From Providencia burhodogranariea DSM 19968 (GTDB lineage: Bacteria > Pseudomonadota > Gammaproteobacteria > Enterobacterales > Enterobacteriaceae): DNA of 64,000 nt. The notes beneath the pieces were generated by a model. The model was not told where the DNA came from, did no database searches, and was given only the letters and a program-made list of their open reading frames with translations. Below are positions 32,383 through 45,134 of this stretch, piece after piece. The stretch covers positions 176,898-240,897 of the forward strand of contig NZ_KB233226.1 of NCBI RefSeq assembly GCF_000314855.2, written 5' to 3'. Every line of letters starts with the position of its first letter. Positions within the stretch are counted from its first letter, which is position 1. The position numbers were made by a program, and so were the translations under genes.

Positions 32383-34545
32383 ATGAAAAATAATACAGAT
32401 AATCAAATCGTTACAAAAAAAAGAAAACTATCACCTGTATATATAGCTATCTTGCCATTGTGTATATCTTCGTTCGCCTATGCTGATGAAAAAAACGAAA
32501 CTATTATCGTAACAGCAAAACCTATTCAATCACCTACTGGTAAAGTAGATGGATATGTTGCAACACGTAGTACCAGCGCAACAAAAACCAATACCGCTCT
32601 CATTGAAACACCGCAAGCTGTTAGTGTTGTCACACGCGATGAAATTACGGCTCACAATGCACAAACAGTAAGCGAAGCGCTTCGTTACACTTCAGGCGTA
32701 TTGCAAACAAATGGTGCCGCAGCCTCTCGTTTTGACAATATCAGTATTCGCGGTTTTAACGTCACAAGCACAGGGATGCTAAGAGATGGTTTGCGTAGTA
32801 CAACAGCACAAGCATGGCCAAAAGTAGAACCTTATGGTCTCGAGCGTATTGATGTGATCCGAGGCCCATCATCTGTTCTTTACGGACAAAATTCTCCCGG
32901 CGGTATTGTCAATCAAGTGACTAAACGTCCGTTATATCAGCCATTCCATGAGGTAGAAATCCAACATGGCAACTTTGATCGCAACCAATTTCAAGCTGAT
33001 TTCAGTGGACCGGTAAATGATAGCGATAAATATTTTTATCGCCTCACAGGTATGGTGCGCAAAAGCGATACGCAAATAAAACATATCAACGACGATAAAG
33101 TTTATATTGCGCCAGCATTTACGTGGTTACCTAATGACAATACCACGTTCACTATTTTGGCTGACTATAGCCATGATGAATTTGGGGCACCTCGACCTTT
33201 CTTACCACTTGCTGGCACGCTATTACCCAACCCAAATGGCAAAGTAAATCCGAATGTGTTTCTTGATGAACCGGGTTTGAAAAATGATCGAAAACAGGCC
33301 TCTATCGGTTACCAACTCGACCATAATTTTAACGATATATTATCAGGGCATTCTGCGGCGCGTTTTAGCCACACGGATTTGAACACCAATATTGCTCAAG
33401 GCTTATCACTCTTGCCAGATATGAGAACACTCAATCGCGCGGCTTACTATTTCCGTATTAAAGGGGATGTCTACAGTTTAGATAATAATCTGAATGCGAA
33501 TTGGTGGGTTAATAATACCGAGATGACTTCTCTTGTCGGTATCGATTATCGTCATACCCGAGAAGATTATTTATTGATGGCGGGTAAAGCTAGCCCGATA
33601 GATATCTTTGACCCCAATTATGGTGGGTCATATGGACCCGTCAATAACATGATGTCAAATACGCTACAAACCAGCGTTCAAGTCGGTATTTATGCACAAC
33701 AGCAAGCGAAATTTGATAATGGCCTTATTTTAGTTGTTAGCGGACGCGAAGATTGGTCAGACAGTAAAACCCAAAATCGCAAAAATGCCAATACCACTGA
33801 ACAACGCGATAGCAAATTTACCTATCGTACCGCTGCGATGTATTTAACCGAGATTGGTTTAGCGCCTTATGTCAGTTATTCAACCTCATTTAACCCACAG
33901 CTCGGGGTTAATTTCTATGGTAATAATTACAAACCTATCACCGCAAAACAAATTGAAGCAGGGATTAAATACCAACCGGAAAATGAGAATATCAATCTTA
34001 CTCTAACCGCATTTGAGTTGAAGCAGCAAAACATGCTAACGACCGACCCCGATAACAATTTAAATAGCATTCAAATTGGCGAAGTGCGCTCTCGCGGTAT
34101 TGAACTCCAAGGCGTATACATGCCAATTGAAGGGTTAAATTTAACGGCTGCCTACACCTATAACCAATTAGAAAATACCAAAACCAATAAACCTGAAGAG
34201 AAAGGCCAACGCCCTACTGGATTACCAGAACACACGGCTTCCGCATGGGCAGATTACACCATTCAAGGCGGTCAGTTACAAGGGTTAGGCTTTGGTGCTG
34301 GCGTACGCTATACCGGCTCTTCACCAGTCAACACAGATGGATCAATTTCGAACCCATCAACGACGTTAGTTGATGCTGCGGCACATTATGACCTTGGGGG
34401 GCTGTCGTCTAATCTGAAAAATTGGCGTCTAGGTGTCAACGTCACTAACTTAACCGATAAGCAATATTATACCAGTTGCTCGATGGGTGGATGTTCTGTT
34501 GGGTTTGATAGAACCATTATTGGTTCACTTCGCTATCGCTGGTGA
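32383..34545 (+). CDS. TonB-dependent siderophore receptor
   Basis: 720-aa outer membrane protein. Signal peptide to about residue 34 (ILPLCISSFAYA). A TonB-box-like ETIIVTA follows. The plug domain spans about 65-180 (ETPQAVSVVTRDEI, NISIRGFNV, GLERIDVIRGPSSVLYGQNSPGGIVN), then a 22-strand barrel ending in aromatic W (GSLRYRW). The FhuA/FoxA/ferrichrome-type subfamily is indicated by the plug motifs, so a hydroxamate or similar ferric siderophore is likely, though not provable. It is followed at once by the PepSY and binding-protein genes, giving one iron-uptake operon. Confidence 0.88.
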   Translation: MKNNTDNQIVTKKRKLSPVYIAILPLCISSFAYADEKNETIIVTAKPIQSPTGKVDGYVATRSTSATKTNTALIETPQAVSVVTRDEITAHNAQTVSEALRYTSGVLQTNGAAASRFDNISIRGFNVTSTGMLRDGLRSTTAQAWPKVEPYGLERIDVIRGPSSVLYGQNSPGGIVNQVTKRPLYQPFHEVEIQHGNFDRNQFQADFSGPVNDSDKYFYRLTGMVRKSDTQIKHINDDKVYIAPAFTWLPNDNTTFTILADYSHDEFGAPRPFLPLAGTLLPNPNGKVNPNVFLDEPGLKNDRKQASIGYQLDHNFNDILSGHSAARFSHTDLNTNIAQGLSLLPDMRTLNRAAYYFRIKGDVYSLDNNLNANWWVNNTEMTSLVGIDYRHTREDYLLMAGKASPIDIFDPNYGGSYGPVNNMMSNTLQTSVQVGIYAQQQAKFDNGLILVVSGREDWSDSKTQNRKNANTTEQRDSKFTYRTAAMYLTEIGLAPYVSYSTSFNPQLGVNFYGNNYKPITAKQIEAGIKYQPENENINLTLTAFELKQQNMLTTDPDNNLNSIQIGEVRSRGIELQGVYMPIEGLNLTAAYTYNQLENTKTNKPEEKGQRPTGLPEHTASAWADYTIQGGQLQGLGFGAGVRYTGSSPVNTDGSISNPSTTLVDAAAHYDLGGLSSNLKNWRLGVNVTNLTDKQYYTSCSMGGCSVGFDRTIIGSLRYRW

Positions 34546-34547
34546 TA

Positions 34548-35450
34548 ATGATGGCGCTATTTTTAACGCGGCGAACTTGGTTAAAAATCCATTTATGGTT
34601 GGGATTAGTAATTGGTTTTTTTATCGCAATATTAGGGATTTCAGGTTCGCTATTATTATTAAAAAAACCGATTCTTGAATGGGAGATTGGGCGAAGCGCA
34701 CTGTATGCTTCCCCCCATTCTGAGCACAGTGAAGCGAATACTTCGGCGCCTGATCTCTGGCGTCAAAGTGCTCAACAAAACTATCCTCAGCTTATCAAGA
34801 TTATGGGCGTTGCCTTGCCGGAAACAGGATTTATCCCTGCGACGAATGTGATGGTTTTTGGTAAAACGTCACCGTCTAATAAGCTCGGAATTGCTTTTAT
34901 TGATCCTGTTGATGCCAGCGCCAAAGGTTTTGTGATTTTCGATGATTTGATTTTTTCGCAAATCGTTTCATTGCATCGTGTATTGTTGTTACCTTCAAAT
35001 ATCGGAAGTTGGTTAGTCCTTAGCTGCGGTGTGATGCTCACTTTATCACTTATCAGCGGTGTCATTTTATGGTGGCCTAAAAAAAGCATTAAATCTTTAT
35101 TTTCAGCATTGATTGATTGGCGTAGAGGTTTGAAAGGTGCGGCTAAATGGCGGCAATGGCATTATTTCGTAGCGATTTATCTCACCATTCCCTTATTCGT
35201 CATAGCCCTAAGTGGCATCGTACTTTCACGCCCAGAGCTTTCCTCGCTTCTGTCGTTATCACCTGAAAATAAACGATTCATTTCTCAATTACACAGTGAA
35301 TTGGGACTCGGATTTTCTGGTCTGATTATCGCTTTTTTCTCTGGTTTCGTTTTACCTCTTCTTTATGTGAGTGGCGTCATCATCTGGTGGAAAAAAAGAA
35401 TCCACCGTCGCTCCGAAATTATTTCGCCCCTAAATAGGAATGCAAAATGA
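34548..35450 (+). CDS. PepSY-domain inner membrane protein
   Basis: About 300 aa starting at ATG 34548 (a GTG at 34542 overlaps the receptor stop). Membrane segments: LKIHLWLGLVIGFFIAILGISGSLLLL at the start, then near residues 160-185, 205-230 and 265-290. The periplasmic region after the first helix and the C-terminal WWKKRIHRRS are typical of PepSY-associated TM proteins found beside siderophore receptors. These are proposed to take part in iron release or reduction in the periplasm or membrane. The stop overlaps the next gene by four bases (ATGA). Confidence 0.78.
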   Translation: MMALFLTRRTWLKIHLWLGLVIGFFIAILGISGSLLLLKKPILEWEIGRSALYASPHSEHSEANTSAPDLWRQSAQQNYPQLIKIMGVALPETGFIPATNVMVFGKTSPSNKLGIAFIDPVDASAKGFVIFDDLIFSQIVSLHRVLLLPSNIGSWLVLSCGVMLTLSLISGVILWWPKKSIKSLFSALIDWRRGLKGAAKWRQWHYFVAIYLTIPLFVIALSGIVLSRPELSSLLSLSPENKRFISQLHSELGLGFSGLIIAFFSGFVLPLLYVSGVIIWWKKRIHRRSEIISPLNRNAK

Positions 35451-36559
35451 CACATTTAAATGGGTGGAAAACCCTCTTATCAATCGCATTGTTAAGCTTC
35501 TCTTTGAATATACAAGCCGTTACGGTGACCGATATTACAGGACGCAAAGTTGAAGTACCCGATAATGTAAAACGTATTTTATTGGGTGAAGGCCGGATGA
35601 TTTACCCAATCTCAATCTTAGAAAAAGACGCACCTTTTGCACGAATTGTTGGCTGGCAAGGTGATTTTCGCGATCTTGATGTGCAAGGCTACGCCGCATA
35701 CAAAGCCGTTTTTAAACAAATAGATGATATTCCAGCAGTGGGAGGGGGTTCCGAGGATACTTTCAGTATTGAAAAAGCCTTAGCACTGCAACCTGATTTA
35801 GTCATTTTACCCTTAACGGGAGGTCATGGTCCTGGGGCGGGCAGTGAAGCCGCTAAATTATTAGAATCTGCAGGTATTGCAGTAATCCACGTCGATTTTA
35901 GTCAACATCCAATCAAAAACACCCAATTAAGTATGAAAATATTGGGTCAAGCGATTGGTAAAAATGATCAAGCCAGAGCCTTTAATGATTACTATCAGCA
36001 AAAAATGGATTATGTGACGGCAAAAATCCCTGCAAACCTACCTATTGACCAAAAAACTACCATATTTGTTGATTACTTACCGGGTCTACAAGAATGCTGT
36101 GGTTCACCGGGTAAAGGCAGTATGACGGATATGATTAATCTTGCTGGTGGAATCGCTATTGGTGAAAATATCATTCCCGGTGCTATTGGCAAATTAAACC
36201 CAGAATATATTTTAAGCCGCCAGCCAGATGTGTATGTTGCAACCGGAGTTTTTCCTGAAGGCAAACCCGGCGTCACACTTGGCTATTCAGCCACTGAGCA
36301 AGCTGCACAATCTAGCTTAAAAGTACTATCTCATCGTAAACCTATCGGATAATTAACGGCTGTCGAGCAAGGACGAGTTCATGGGTTATGGCACATATTC
36401 TATGACTCACCCGAAAATATTATTGCCTTATTATCTTTAGCGAAATGGATGCACCCTGAACTCTTTCCAGATTTAGATCCTGAATTGGAACGCAAGCAGA
36501 TGTATGAGCAATTTATGCCAATCCCACCAACTGGGGTGTTTTCTATTACGTTAAAATAA
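35447..36559 (+). pseudogene. Siderophore ABC substrate-binding protein, in-frame stop
   Basis: The frame opens at ATG 35447 with a signal peptide (to about residue 24, LSFSLNIQA) and a FecB/FhuD-like periplasmic binding fold (VTDITGRKVEVPDNVKRILLGEG, ALQPDLVILPLTGG). TAA at 36350-36352 stops it after 301 residues (SHRKPIG). The same frame continues for 68 codons with clear family sequence (TAVEQGRVHGLWHIFYDSPENIIAL... ending GVFSITLK) to TAA at 36557. Intact proteins would therefore be about 370 aa. The missing tail is part of the C-terminal lobe, so the truncated product is probably inactive. No permease or ATPase gene is next to it. Sequencing error is a possible alternative. Confidence 0.8.
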
Positions 36560-36602
36560 CTGCTTTCAATATTATAACCGCACGGTGATTATCGATTTCC
36601 AT

Positions 36603-36641
36603 AAAAAAGCCCAGTGTGCTTTTTAATCAGCACTACTGGGC
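36603..36641 (-). terminator. Terminator after glmS
   Basis: On the minus strand GCCCAGTAGTGCT pairs with AGCACACTGGGC (one mismatch), followed by TTTTTT. It lies about 60 bases after the glmS stop. Confidence 0.85.
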
Positions 36642-36667
36642 ATATTTGCATCACAACTATTTTTTCT

Positions 36668-36740
36668 AACTAAACAACCCGCAACTTAATCGATGATTAT
36701 TTATTCTACCGTTACCGATTTCGCTAAGTTACGTGGTTGG
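36668..36740 (-). other. Tn7 attachment region (attTn7), unoccupied
   Basis: The 3' end of glmS (CGTAACTTAGCGAAATCGGT, then AACGGTAGAATAA) is the conserved sequence recognised by the Tn7 protein TnsD, which directs insertion about 25 bases past the stop. No Tn7 end or transposition gene is found there. The downstream DNA is just the glmS terminator and the siderophore locus. Confidence 0.5.
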
Positions 36741-38533
36741 TCAACGTCAGTACCTTTGATCAACGCAACGTGGTAAGAAAGTAATTGCAGTGGAACGGTA
36801 TAGAAAATAGGTGCAATCAGTTCTTCAACATGTGGCAGTGAAATAATTTTCATATTTTCACTTGGCTCGAAGCCTGCGTCTTGATCGGCAAACACATACA
36901 GTAAACCACCACGAGCACGAACTTCTTCGATGTTAGATTTTAATTTTTCCAACAATTCATTGTTCGGTGCAATGATGATGACTGGCATATCTGCATCTAT
37001 GAGGGCTAAAGGTCCATGTTTTAATTCACCAGCAGCATAAGCTTCAGCATGAATATAAGAGATCTCTTTTAGTTTCAATGCACCTTCAACGGCGATTGGG
37101 AACTGCTCACCACGACCAAGAAATAACGCATGATGTTTATCAGAAAAATCTTCCGCCAGCGCTTCAATCACTTTATCCTGAGATAACATGCTTTCAATAC
37201 GTGCAGGCAATGCGTGCAATGCGTTAGCAATATTCTCTTCAAGCTCAGGATTAGCCTTTTTCAAACGCCCCATAAATCCAACAAGCATCAGTAAAACGGT
37301 CAACTGAGTGGTGAACGCTTTCGTTGAAGCGACACCAATCTCAACGCCTGCTTTTGTCATCAGCGCAAATTCTGATTCACGCACCAGTGAAGAACCTGCA
37401 ACGTTACAAACAGCTAGCGAGGTTAAATAACCGAGATCTTTTGCTAAACGCAGTGCTGCTAATGTATCCGCCGTTTCACCAGACTGTGAAAGGGTGATCA
37501 TCAAGCTGCCATTGCGAGGAGCAGGCTTGCGGTAACGATATTCCGATGCAATTTCAACATCACAAGGAATACCCGCTAATGACTCGAACCAATAACGAGC
37601 AACCATACCGGCATTGTAAGAGGTACCACAAGCAACAATTTGGATATGTTCAACTTGAGATAAAATCTCGTTTGCTTTAGGACCTAATTCACTGAGGTCA
37701 ATGCCATTGTCTTTGCTAAAACGCCCTTCAAGGGTGTTTTTAATCGCCATTGGCTGCTCATAGATCTCTTTTTGCATGTAGTGACGATAAATACCTTTAT
37801 CACCCGCATCGTATTGCGCGCTTGATTCTACCTGCTCACGTTCAACAGGCTCACCTTGTTTATCAAAAATTCGGACTGTGCGACGAGTGACTTCCGCAAC
37901 ATCACCTTCTTCAAGATACATAAAGCGGCGAGTCACAGGCAATAATGCAAGTTGGTCTGATGCAAGGAAATTCTCACCCATACCAAGACCAATCACTAAT
38001 GGGCTTCCCGAGCGGGCTGCCACTAATAATTCAGGAATACGGCTATCCATAATAACGGTACCGTATGCGCCACGTAATTGTGGGATAACCCGTTGAACGA
38101 CTTCAACTAAAGAACCCCCTTTTTGCTGTTCATGATGAACAAGGTGAGCAATCACTTCAGTATCTGTCTCAGAACTAAAGACATAACCAAGTTGTTTTAA
38201 CTCGTCTTTAAGTTCTAAATAGTTTTCAATAATTCCGTTATGTACTACGGCAATAAAACCAGAAGTATGTGGGTGAGCATTACGTTCGCTAGGAACACCA
38301 TGCGTAGCCCAACGGGTATGTGCAATCCCCGTTCCACCTGATACCGGATTTTTCTCCGCTTCTTCCGCCAGCATTTGAACTTTACCGACTTCACGTAAGC
38401 GTTGAACATGACCTTCATGGTCGATGACGGCCAAACCGGCTGAATCATAACCACGATACTCAAGGCGGCGAAGACCTTCGATCAGAATTTCTGCGATATC
38501 ACGTTGTGCGACAGCACCTACAATTCCACACAT
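36701..38533 (-). CDS. glmS: Glutamine-fructose-6-phosphate aminotransferase GlmS
   Basis: 610 aa, one longer than E. coli. Cys2 (MCGIVGAV) is the N-terminal nucleophile of the glutaminase domain (1 to about 240; [16 protein letters not shown] motif). Two SIS sugar-isomerase domains follow ([12 protein letters not shown]... [41 protein letters not shown]), and the end is NLAKSVTVE. It makes glucosamine-6-phosphate, the first step to UDP-GlcNAc. It lies downstream of glmU in the usual order. In enterobacteria glmS mRNA is controlled by the small RNAs GlmY/GlmZ; I did not find a recognisable site here. Confidence 0.97.
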   Translation of the reverse strand: MCGIVGAVAQRDIAEILIEGLRRLEYRGYDSAGLAVIDHEGHVQRLREVGKVQMLAEEAEKNPVSGGTGIAHTRWATHGVPSERNAHPHTSGFIAVVHNGIIENYLELKDELKQLGYVFSSETDTEVIAHLVHHEQQKGGSLVEVVQRVIPQLRGAYGTVIMDSRIPELLVAARSGSPLVIGLGMGENFLASDQLALLPVTRRFMYLEEGDVAEVTRRTVRIFDKQGEPVEREQVESSAQYDAGDKGIYRHYMQKEIYEQPMAIKNTLEGRFSKDNGIDLSELGPKANEILSQVEHIQIVACGTSYNAGMVARYWFESLAGIPCDVEIASEYRYRKPAPRNGSLMITLSQSGETADTLAALRLAKDLGYLTSLAVCNVAGSSLVRESEFALMTKAGVEIGVASTKAFTTQLTVLLMLVGFMGRLKKANPELEENIANALHALPARIESMLSQDKVIEALAEDFSDKHHALFLGRGEQFPIAVEGALKLKEISYIHAEAYAAGELKHGPLALIDADMPVIIIAPNNELLEKLKSNIEEVRARGGLLYVFADQDAGFEPSENMKIISLPHVEELIAPIFYTVPLQLLSYHVALIKGTDVDQPRNLAKSVTVE

Positions 38534-38644
38534 ATTAATTTATTCCTAAACAAAAGGGCTCTTGCCCTTATGGTGTCGCTGCCTGATTGTTTTCACAGCT
38601 TTTGCTGTATACCCCGAGCCTTGTAGAGATTGGGGTTTATTTTT

Positions 38645-38705
38645 ATATACTCGCCACTCTTCAAGTTGCCGCGTTGTTGACTGCACTCGAATTATTTAGA
38701 GTATT
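38645..38705. repeat. Palindromic repeat, short copy between glmU and glmS
   Basis: TATACTCGCCACTCTTCAAG and CTCGAATTATTTAGAGTATTG are the family's arms. Only GTTGCCGCGTTGTTGACTG of the centre remains. It lies inside the glmU-glmS intergenic region and would form a hairpin in that mRNA. An imperfect ACCCC/GGGGT hairpin precedes it at 38611-38636. Confidence 0.6.
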
Positions 38706-38752
38706 GTTAACGCTAATAGAGGAGAAACATTGTCTCCTCCTTAAAATTTATT

Positions 38753-40123
38753 TTATTTTTTCTTTACTGGACGCTGCCAGTTTTTAATATGGACTTGTTT
38801 AACGCGGCTAACCACTAACTCACCTTCGTTAACATCACGAGTAACCGTGGTACCAGCACCAATAGTGACACCATTAGCCACCGTTACTGGCGCGACTAGC
38901 TGAGTATCAGAACCGACAAAGACATCATCACCAATAACTGTTTTATGCTTATTTGCACCATCATAATTACAAGTGATAGTACCAGCGCCGATATTGACGT
39001 TTTCGCCTATCTGGGCATCACCTAAATAACTTAAATGACCTGCTTTAGAACCAAGGCCAAGTGAGGCATTCTTTATTTCAACAAAGTTGCCTACATGTGC
39101 TTTAGCTGCCAATTTAGCACCTGGACGTAAACGAGCAAAAGGTCCAACGGTACATTCTGTCGATAATTCAGAGTTTTCTATGACCGAGTAAGGGCTAATA
39201 ACGGAGTTATCACCAATTACACAGTTTTTAAGAATACAGCCCGACTGGATATGAACGTTGTTGCCTAAAGTGACATGTCCTTCAATGATAACGTTAGTAT
39301 CAATGATAATATCGCGCCCATGTGTTAATGTGCCGCGAATATCAAAACGCTCAGGGTCAATTAACATCACGCCAGCTAACAACAGCTTTTCAGCTTGTTC
39401 TTTTTGATAAATTCGCTCAAGAGCAGCAAGTTGTAAACGATTATTCACGCCTTCCATCTCACTTAGACGACTAGGGTGGACAGTTTCAATCTTGTTCCCT
39501 TCTTTGTGAGCTAAAGCAATAATGTCAGTGATATAGTATTCACCCTGCGCATTATTGTTATTCAATTGGGACAACCAGCGTTTGAAGTCTTTTCCGCTCG
39601 CGACCATGATCCCTGTATTGATTTCTTGGATCTTACGCTGCTCTTCACTCGCATCTTTTTGTTCAATAATACCAACGACTTCACCGTTTTCACGGATAAT
39701 ACGTCCATAGCCTGTTGGATTATCCAGAATTACGGTTAATAAACCAATGCCACCTTCAGGTTTGGCTTCAATTAACCGCTGTAAGGTGTCTTGAGCGATT
39801 AATGGCACATCACCATAAAGCATGATGACATCTTCATCATCGTGAAAATTTGGAGCAGCTTGTTGCATTGCGTGGCCAGTACCAAGCTGTTCGGCTTGTA
39901 AAACCCAGTTTAAGTTTTGCTCACCCAATTTTTCTTTCAGTAAATCACCACCGTGTCCATATACAAGGTGGATGTCTGACGCACCTACTGATTTAGCTGT
40001 ATCTATTACATGCTGAACCATTGATTTACCTGCTAATAAATGCAGGACTTTAGGCAGTTCTGAATACATTCGAGTGCCCTTACCAGCAGCAAGAATGACG
40101 ACACTTTTTCTTTGCACAGTCAT
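38753..40123 (-). CDS. glmU: Bifunctional GlmU (UDP-GlcNAc pyrophosphorylase)
   Basis: 456 aa, the E. coli length. The N-terminal uridyltransferase domain carries [22 protein letters not shown]; the C-terminal left-handed beta-helix carries hexapeptide repeats and the acetyltransferase region ([23 protein letters not shown]), ending RPVKKK. It acetylates glucosamine-1-phosphate and couples it to UTP. ATG 40123 has AGGAAATT before it; an upstream TTG would only add a non-conserved tail. Confidence 0.97.
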   Translation of the reverse strand: MTVQRKSVVILAAGKGTRMYSELPKVLHLLAGKSMVQHVIDTAKSVGASDIHLVYGHGGDLLKEKLGEQNLNWVLQAEQLGTGHAMQQAAPNFHDDEDVIMLYGDVPLIAQDTLQRLIEAKPEGGIGLLTVILDNPTGYGRIIRENGEVVGIIEQKDASEEQRKIQEINTGIMVASGKDFKRWLSQLNNNNAQGEYYITDIIALAHKEGNKIETVHPSRLSEMEGVNNRLQLAALERIYQKEQAEKLLLAGVMLIDPERFDIRGTLTHGRDIIIDTNVIIEGHVTLGNNVHIQSGCILKNCVIGDNSVISPYSVIENSELSTECTVGPFARLRPGAKLAAKAHVGNFVEIKNASLGLGSKAGHLSYLGDAQIGENVNIGAGTITCNYDGANKHKTVIGDDVFVGSDTQLVAPVTVANGVTIGAGTTVTRDVNEGELVVSRVKQVHIKNWQRPVKKK

Positions 40124-40198
40124 AATTTCCTGAAACTCCAACTTTGGGGGGAAAGTAAACCTATTTCCTTCATAAAATACTACATATTTCGCACAAAT

Positions 40199-40231
40199 AA
40201 AAAAGCCAGTCAGGTATTAACTAACTGGCTT
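40199..40231 (-). terminator. Terminator of the atp operon
   Basis: On the minus strand GCCAGTTAG pairs with CTGACTGGC (one G-U), loop of seven, followed by TTTTTTATTT. It lies about 20 bases after the atpC stop and before glmU, so glmU needs its own promoter or read-through. Confidence 0.85.
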
Positions 40232-40249
40232 CTCACTAAACTGCCGTCA

Positions 40250-40675
40250 TTACATCCGCTTTTTAGTCAACTCGATCACTCGAAGTTTGGCTATTGCTTT
40301 CGCAAGTTCTGCCGATGCCTGAGCATAATCAACATCACCGTGCGCTTTACGGACATGATCTTCCGCTCTGCGTTTAGATTCTAGCGCACGCGCTTCATCT
40401 AAATCTTTACCACGGATAGCCGTATCAGCCAGTACGATAACACCAATTGGTTGCACTTCTAAAATACCACCAGAGAGGTAAATTAGCTCTTCTTCACCAG
40501 ATTGCTTAGTAATACGTACCATGCCCGGTTTTATGGCAGTCAGCAGCGGGGTGTGCTGTGGATAAATCCCCAGTTCACCTTCACTACCTGTCACCTGAAT
40601 TTTCTGTACCAGTCCTTCAAACATCTGTTTTTCAGCACTGACAACTGTCAGGTGGTATGTCATTGCAGCTACCAT
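40250..40675 (-). CDS. atpC: ATP synthase epsilon subunit
   Basis: 141 aa (E. coli 139). [24 protein letters not shown], then [19 protein letters not shown] and [11 protein letters not shown] show the N-terminal beta-sandwich. The C-terminal two helices ([18 protein letters not shown]) form the inhibitory arm. GGGAG seven bases before the ATG at 40675 supports the start with the extra VAA residues. Last gene of the operon. Confidence 0.96.
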   Translation of the reverse strand: MVAAMTYHLTVVSAEKQMFEGLVQKIQVTGSEGELGIYPQHTPLLTAIKPGMVRITKQSGEEELIYLSGGILEVQPIGVIVLADTAIRGKDLDEARALESKRRAEDHVRKAHGDVDYAQASAELAKAIAKLRVIELTKKRM

Positions 40676-40696
40676 ATCAAACTCCCGTCAGCCAGA

Positions 40697-42106
<1,410 letters not shown>

Positions 42107-42113
42107 CTAGCTG

Positions 42114-42977
42114 TTAAACCGCGGAAGCACCTGAAACAATTTCGGTAAGCTCCTGAGTAATGCTAGCCTGACGAGCTTTGTTGTAAACCAACTGCAACTC
42201 TTTGATCAGGTTTCCACCATTATCAGTAGCCGCTTTCATCGCTACCATTCGTGCGGCCTGCTCACTAGCTAGGTTTTCAACGACGCCCTGATAAACCTGA
42301 GACTCGATATAACGACGTAGCAGGGTATCCAGCAACGCCTTAGGATCGGGTTCATATATATAATCCCAAGATTTTTTCTTCAATGTTTCGTCATTGCTTG
42401 GTGGCAATGGCAGAAGTTGAAGAATAGTAGGCTCTTGAGACATTGTATTGATGAACTTGTTTGTCACCACATACAGTTTATCTAAACGCCCTTCATCATA
42501 GGCTTGTAGCATAGAGTTAACTGGACCAATCAAATCCGAAAGCGTTGGGTTATCCCCCATTCCAGTTACTTGTGTAACGACATTGCCGCCAACAGAACCG
42601 AAGAATGAAACTGCTTTAGAACCGATTAAAGCCAAATCAACCTGAACATTTTTTTCAGACCATGACTTCATATCTGCTAGTAACTTTTTGAACAAGTTAA
42701 TGTTCAAACCACCACATAGACCACGGTCTGTTGAAACAACCAGATACCCGACGCGTTTAACTTCACGCTCTTCGAGATATGGGTGTTTATATTCCAGATT
42801 ACCTAACGCTAGGTGACCAATCACACTGCGCATGGTTTCTGCATAAGGACGGCTGGCCGCCATGCGTTCCTGCGATTTACGCATTTTGGACGCAGCAACC
42901 ATTTCCATCGCTTTAGTGATCTTTTGCGTGTTTTGCACGCTGGCGATCTTGGAACGTATCTCTTTTGCGCCGGCCAT
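42114..42977 (-). CDS. atpG: ATP synthase gamma subunit
   Basis: 287 aa. Conserved N-terminus [34 protein letters not shown] and C-terminus [18 protein letters not shown], the two long helices of the rotor shaft. [11 protein letters not shown] lies in the middle. Between atpA and atpD as usual. Confidence 0.97.
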   Translation of the reverse strand: MAGAKEIRSKIASVQNTQKITKAMEMVAASKMRKSQERMAASRPYAETMRSVIGHLALGNLEYKHPYLEEREVKRVGYLVVSTDRGLCGGLNINLFKKLLADMKSWSEKNVQVDLALIGSKAVSFFGSVGGNVVTQVTGMGDNPTLSDLIGPVNSMLQAYDEGRLDKLYVVTNKFINTMSQEPTILQLLPLPPSNDETLKKKSWDYIYEPDPKALLDTLLRRYIESQVYQGVVENLASEQAARMVAMKAATDNGGNLIKELQLVYNKARQASITQELTEIVSGASAV

Positions 42978-43032
42978 CTCTGCTTCTCCTTATTAACCAG
43001 ACGGCCCACTAAAATTCATGGGCCGAATAGTA

Positions 43033-44574
43033 TTACCAGGACTGGGTTGCTTTAAATGATTCGAGGAGTTGTTTCAACTTACCTTCGATTTCATCGTTAT
43101 AGTTACCCTTCTGGCCGATTTGATTCATAAGGTCAGCATGCTCGCGCAATGCATAAGAAACTAATGCAGCTTCAAACGCACCAATTTTCGCTAACTCAAC
43201 ATCGTCCAAATATCCACGTTCTGCAGCAAACAGAGAAAGAGCCTGTTCCGCTACTGACATAGGTGCATATTGTTTCTGTTTGAGCAACTCAGTTACTTTC
43301 TGACCATGGCTCAACTGTTTACGAGTTGCGTCATCAAGGTCGGAAGCAAACTGAGCAAACGCAGCCAGTTCACGATATTGAGCAAGTGCAGTACGGATAC
43401 CACCAGACAGTTTCTTGATAATTTTAGTCTGAGCAGCACCACCAACACGAGATACTGAAATACCTGGGTTAACCGCTGGACGAATACCAGAGTTAAACAG
43501 GTTAGATTCCAGGAAGATCTGACCATCAGTAATCGAAATTACGTTCGTTGGTACGAATGCAGAAACGTCACCGCCTTGAGTTTCAATGATAGGCAGAGCC
43601 GTCAGTGAACCAGTTTGGCCTTTTACTTCACCTTTAGTAAAGTTTTCAACGTATTCAGCGTTAACACGAGCAGCACGCTCAAGTAAACGTGAGTGCAGAT
43701 AGAAAACATCACCTGGATAAGCTTCACGTCCTGGCGGACGACGTAGCAACAGTGAAATTTGACGGTATGCAACAGCCTGTTTAGACAGGTCATCATAAAC
43801 GATCAGAGCATCTTCACCGCGGTCACGGAAGTATTCACCCATTGCACAGCCAGAGTAGGCTGAAAGGTATTGCAGTGCAGCTGATTCAGATGCAGTTGCA
43901 ACAACAACAATCGTATTTGCCAGTGCGCCGTGTTCTTCGAGTTTACGAACTACGTTAGAAACGGTAGACGCTTTCTGACCGATAGCAACATAAACACATT
44001 TGATACCAGAGTCGCGTTGGTTGATGATTGCATCGATAGCCAAAGCAGTTTTACCCGTTTGACGGTCACCGATAACAAGCTCACGCTGACCACGACCGAT
44101 TGGAATCATCGCATCAACTGATTTATAACCAGTTTGTACAGGTTGATCAACCGATTGACGTTCGATAACACCTGGAGCAATAACTTCTATTGGCGAGAAG
44201 CCATCGTTCTCAACAGGGCCTTTACCATCAATAGGCTCACCCAGTGTATTCACAATACGTCCCAACAGGCCACGGCCAACTGGAACTTCAAGAATACGAC
44301 CAGTACATTTAACTTTCATTCCTTCTGCCAAATCGGCATAAGGGCCCATGACAACAGCACCAACAGAGTCGCGCTCTAAGTTCAATGCAATTGCGTAACG
44401 GTTGCCAGGCAGTGCGATCATCTCACCCTGCATGACTTCGGCTAAGCCGTGGACACGAATGATACCGTCATTAACGGATACAATCGTACCTTCGTTGTGA
44501 GCTTCACTCACTACATCGAACTGAGCAATACGCTGTTTGATCAGTTCGCTGATTTCGGTGGAATTCAGTTGCAT
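43033..44574 (-). CDS. atpA: ATP synthase alpha subunit
   Basis: 513 aa, the E. coli length. [20 protein letters not shown] start, P-loop [56 protein letters not shown] in outline. Non-catalytic nucleotide-binding subunit of F1. Confidence 0.98.
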   Translation of the reverse strand: MQLNSTEISELIKQRIAQFDVVSEAHNEGTIVSVNDGIIRVHGLAEVMQGEMIALPGNRYAIALNLERDSVGAVVMGPYADLAEGMKVKCTGRILEVPVGRGLLGRIVNTLGEPIDGKGPVENDGFSPIEVIAPGVIERQSVDQPVQTGYKSVDAMIPIGRGQRELVIGDRQTGKTALAIDAIINQRDSGIKCVYVAIGQKASTVSNVVRKLEEHGALANTIVVVATASESAALQYLSAYSGCAMGEYFRDRGEDALIVYDDLSKQAVAYRQISLLLRRPPGREAYPGDVFYLHSRLLERAARVNAEYVENFTKGEVKGQTGSLTALPIIETQGGDVSAFVPTNVISITDGQIFLESNLFNSGIRPAVNPGISVSRVGGAAQTKIIKKLSGGIRTALAQYRELAAFAQFASDLDDATRKQLSHGQKVTELLKQKQYAPMSVAEQALSLFAAERGYLDDVELAKIGAFEAALVSYALREHADLMNQIGQKGNYNDEIEGKLKQLLESFKATQSW

Positions 44575-44588
44575 ATGCTCCAGTCCCC

Positions 44589-45122
44589 TTAAGACTGCAA
44601 GACGTCTGTTAAACGCTCTAAGCGACCGCGGACACTCCCGTCAATAACGAGATCTCCCGCACGAATGATCACTCCAGCAATAACAGACTTATCAATTTTG
44701 CAATTCAGCTTAACTTTGCGTGACAGACGTTTTTCCATCGCTGCAGAAATTTTGGCCGACTGCTGCTCATTCAGTTCGGTGGCAGAAATCACATCAACTT
44801 CAATAGTTGATTCCAGAGTATCACGCAATTGAATAAATTGAGCTAACACTTCTGGTAGCGTACTTAAACGCCCATTATCCGCCATAATACGAATCAGATT
44901 TTGAACATGCTCGTCAATTTCATCTCCGCAAACAGAGATAAACGTTTTAGCTAATCGTTCTGGTGCAATAGAACCAGAAAGTAGCTCACCAACCTGTTCA
45001 TTGCGCGTCACCTCAGAGGTGAAGGCCAGCATATTCTGCCATTTATCAACAGACTGGTTTTCCACAGCAAAATCAAAAGCTGCTTTGGCGTAGGGGCGAG
45101 CTACAGTAGCAATTTCAGACAT
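44589..45122 (-). CDS. atpH: ATP synthase delta subunit
   Basis: 177 aa, the E. coli length. N-terminal [15 protein letters not shown] and C-terminal [27 protein letters not shown] are family signatures. Connects F1 to the peripheral stalk. Separated from atpF by 12 bases. Confidence 0.96.
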   Translation of the reverse strand: MSEIATVARPYAKAAFDFAVENQSVDKWQNMLAFTSEVTRNEQVGELLSGSIAPERLAKTFISVCGDEIDEHVQNLIRIMADNGRLSTLPEVLAQFIQLRDTLESTIEVDVISATELNEQQSAKISAAMEKRLSRKVKLNCKIDKSVIAGVIIRAGDLVIDGSVRGRLERLTDVLQS

Positions 45123-45134
45123 GCCCCTCCCTCC

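Noticed and set aside
36668-36740. Tn7 insertion
   Set aside because: No Tn7 end sequence and no tns genes are found downstream of glmS.
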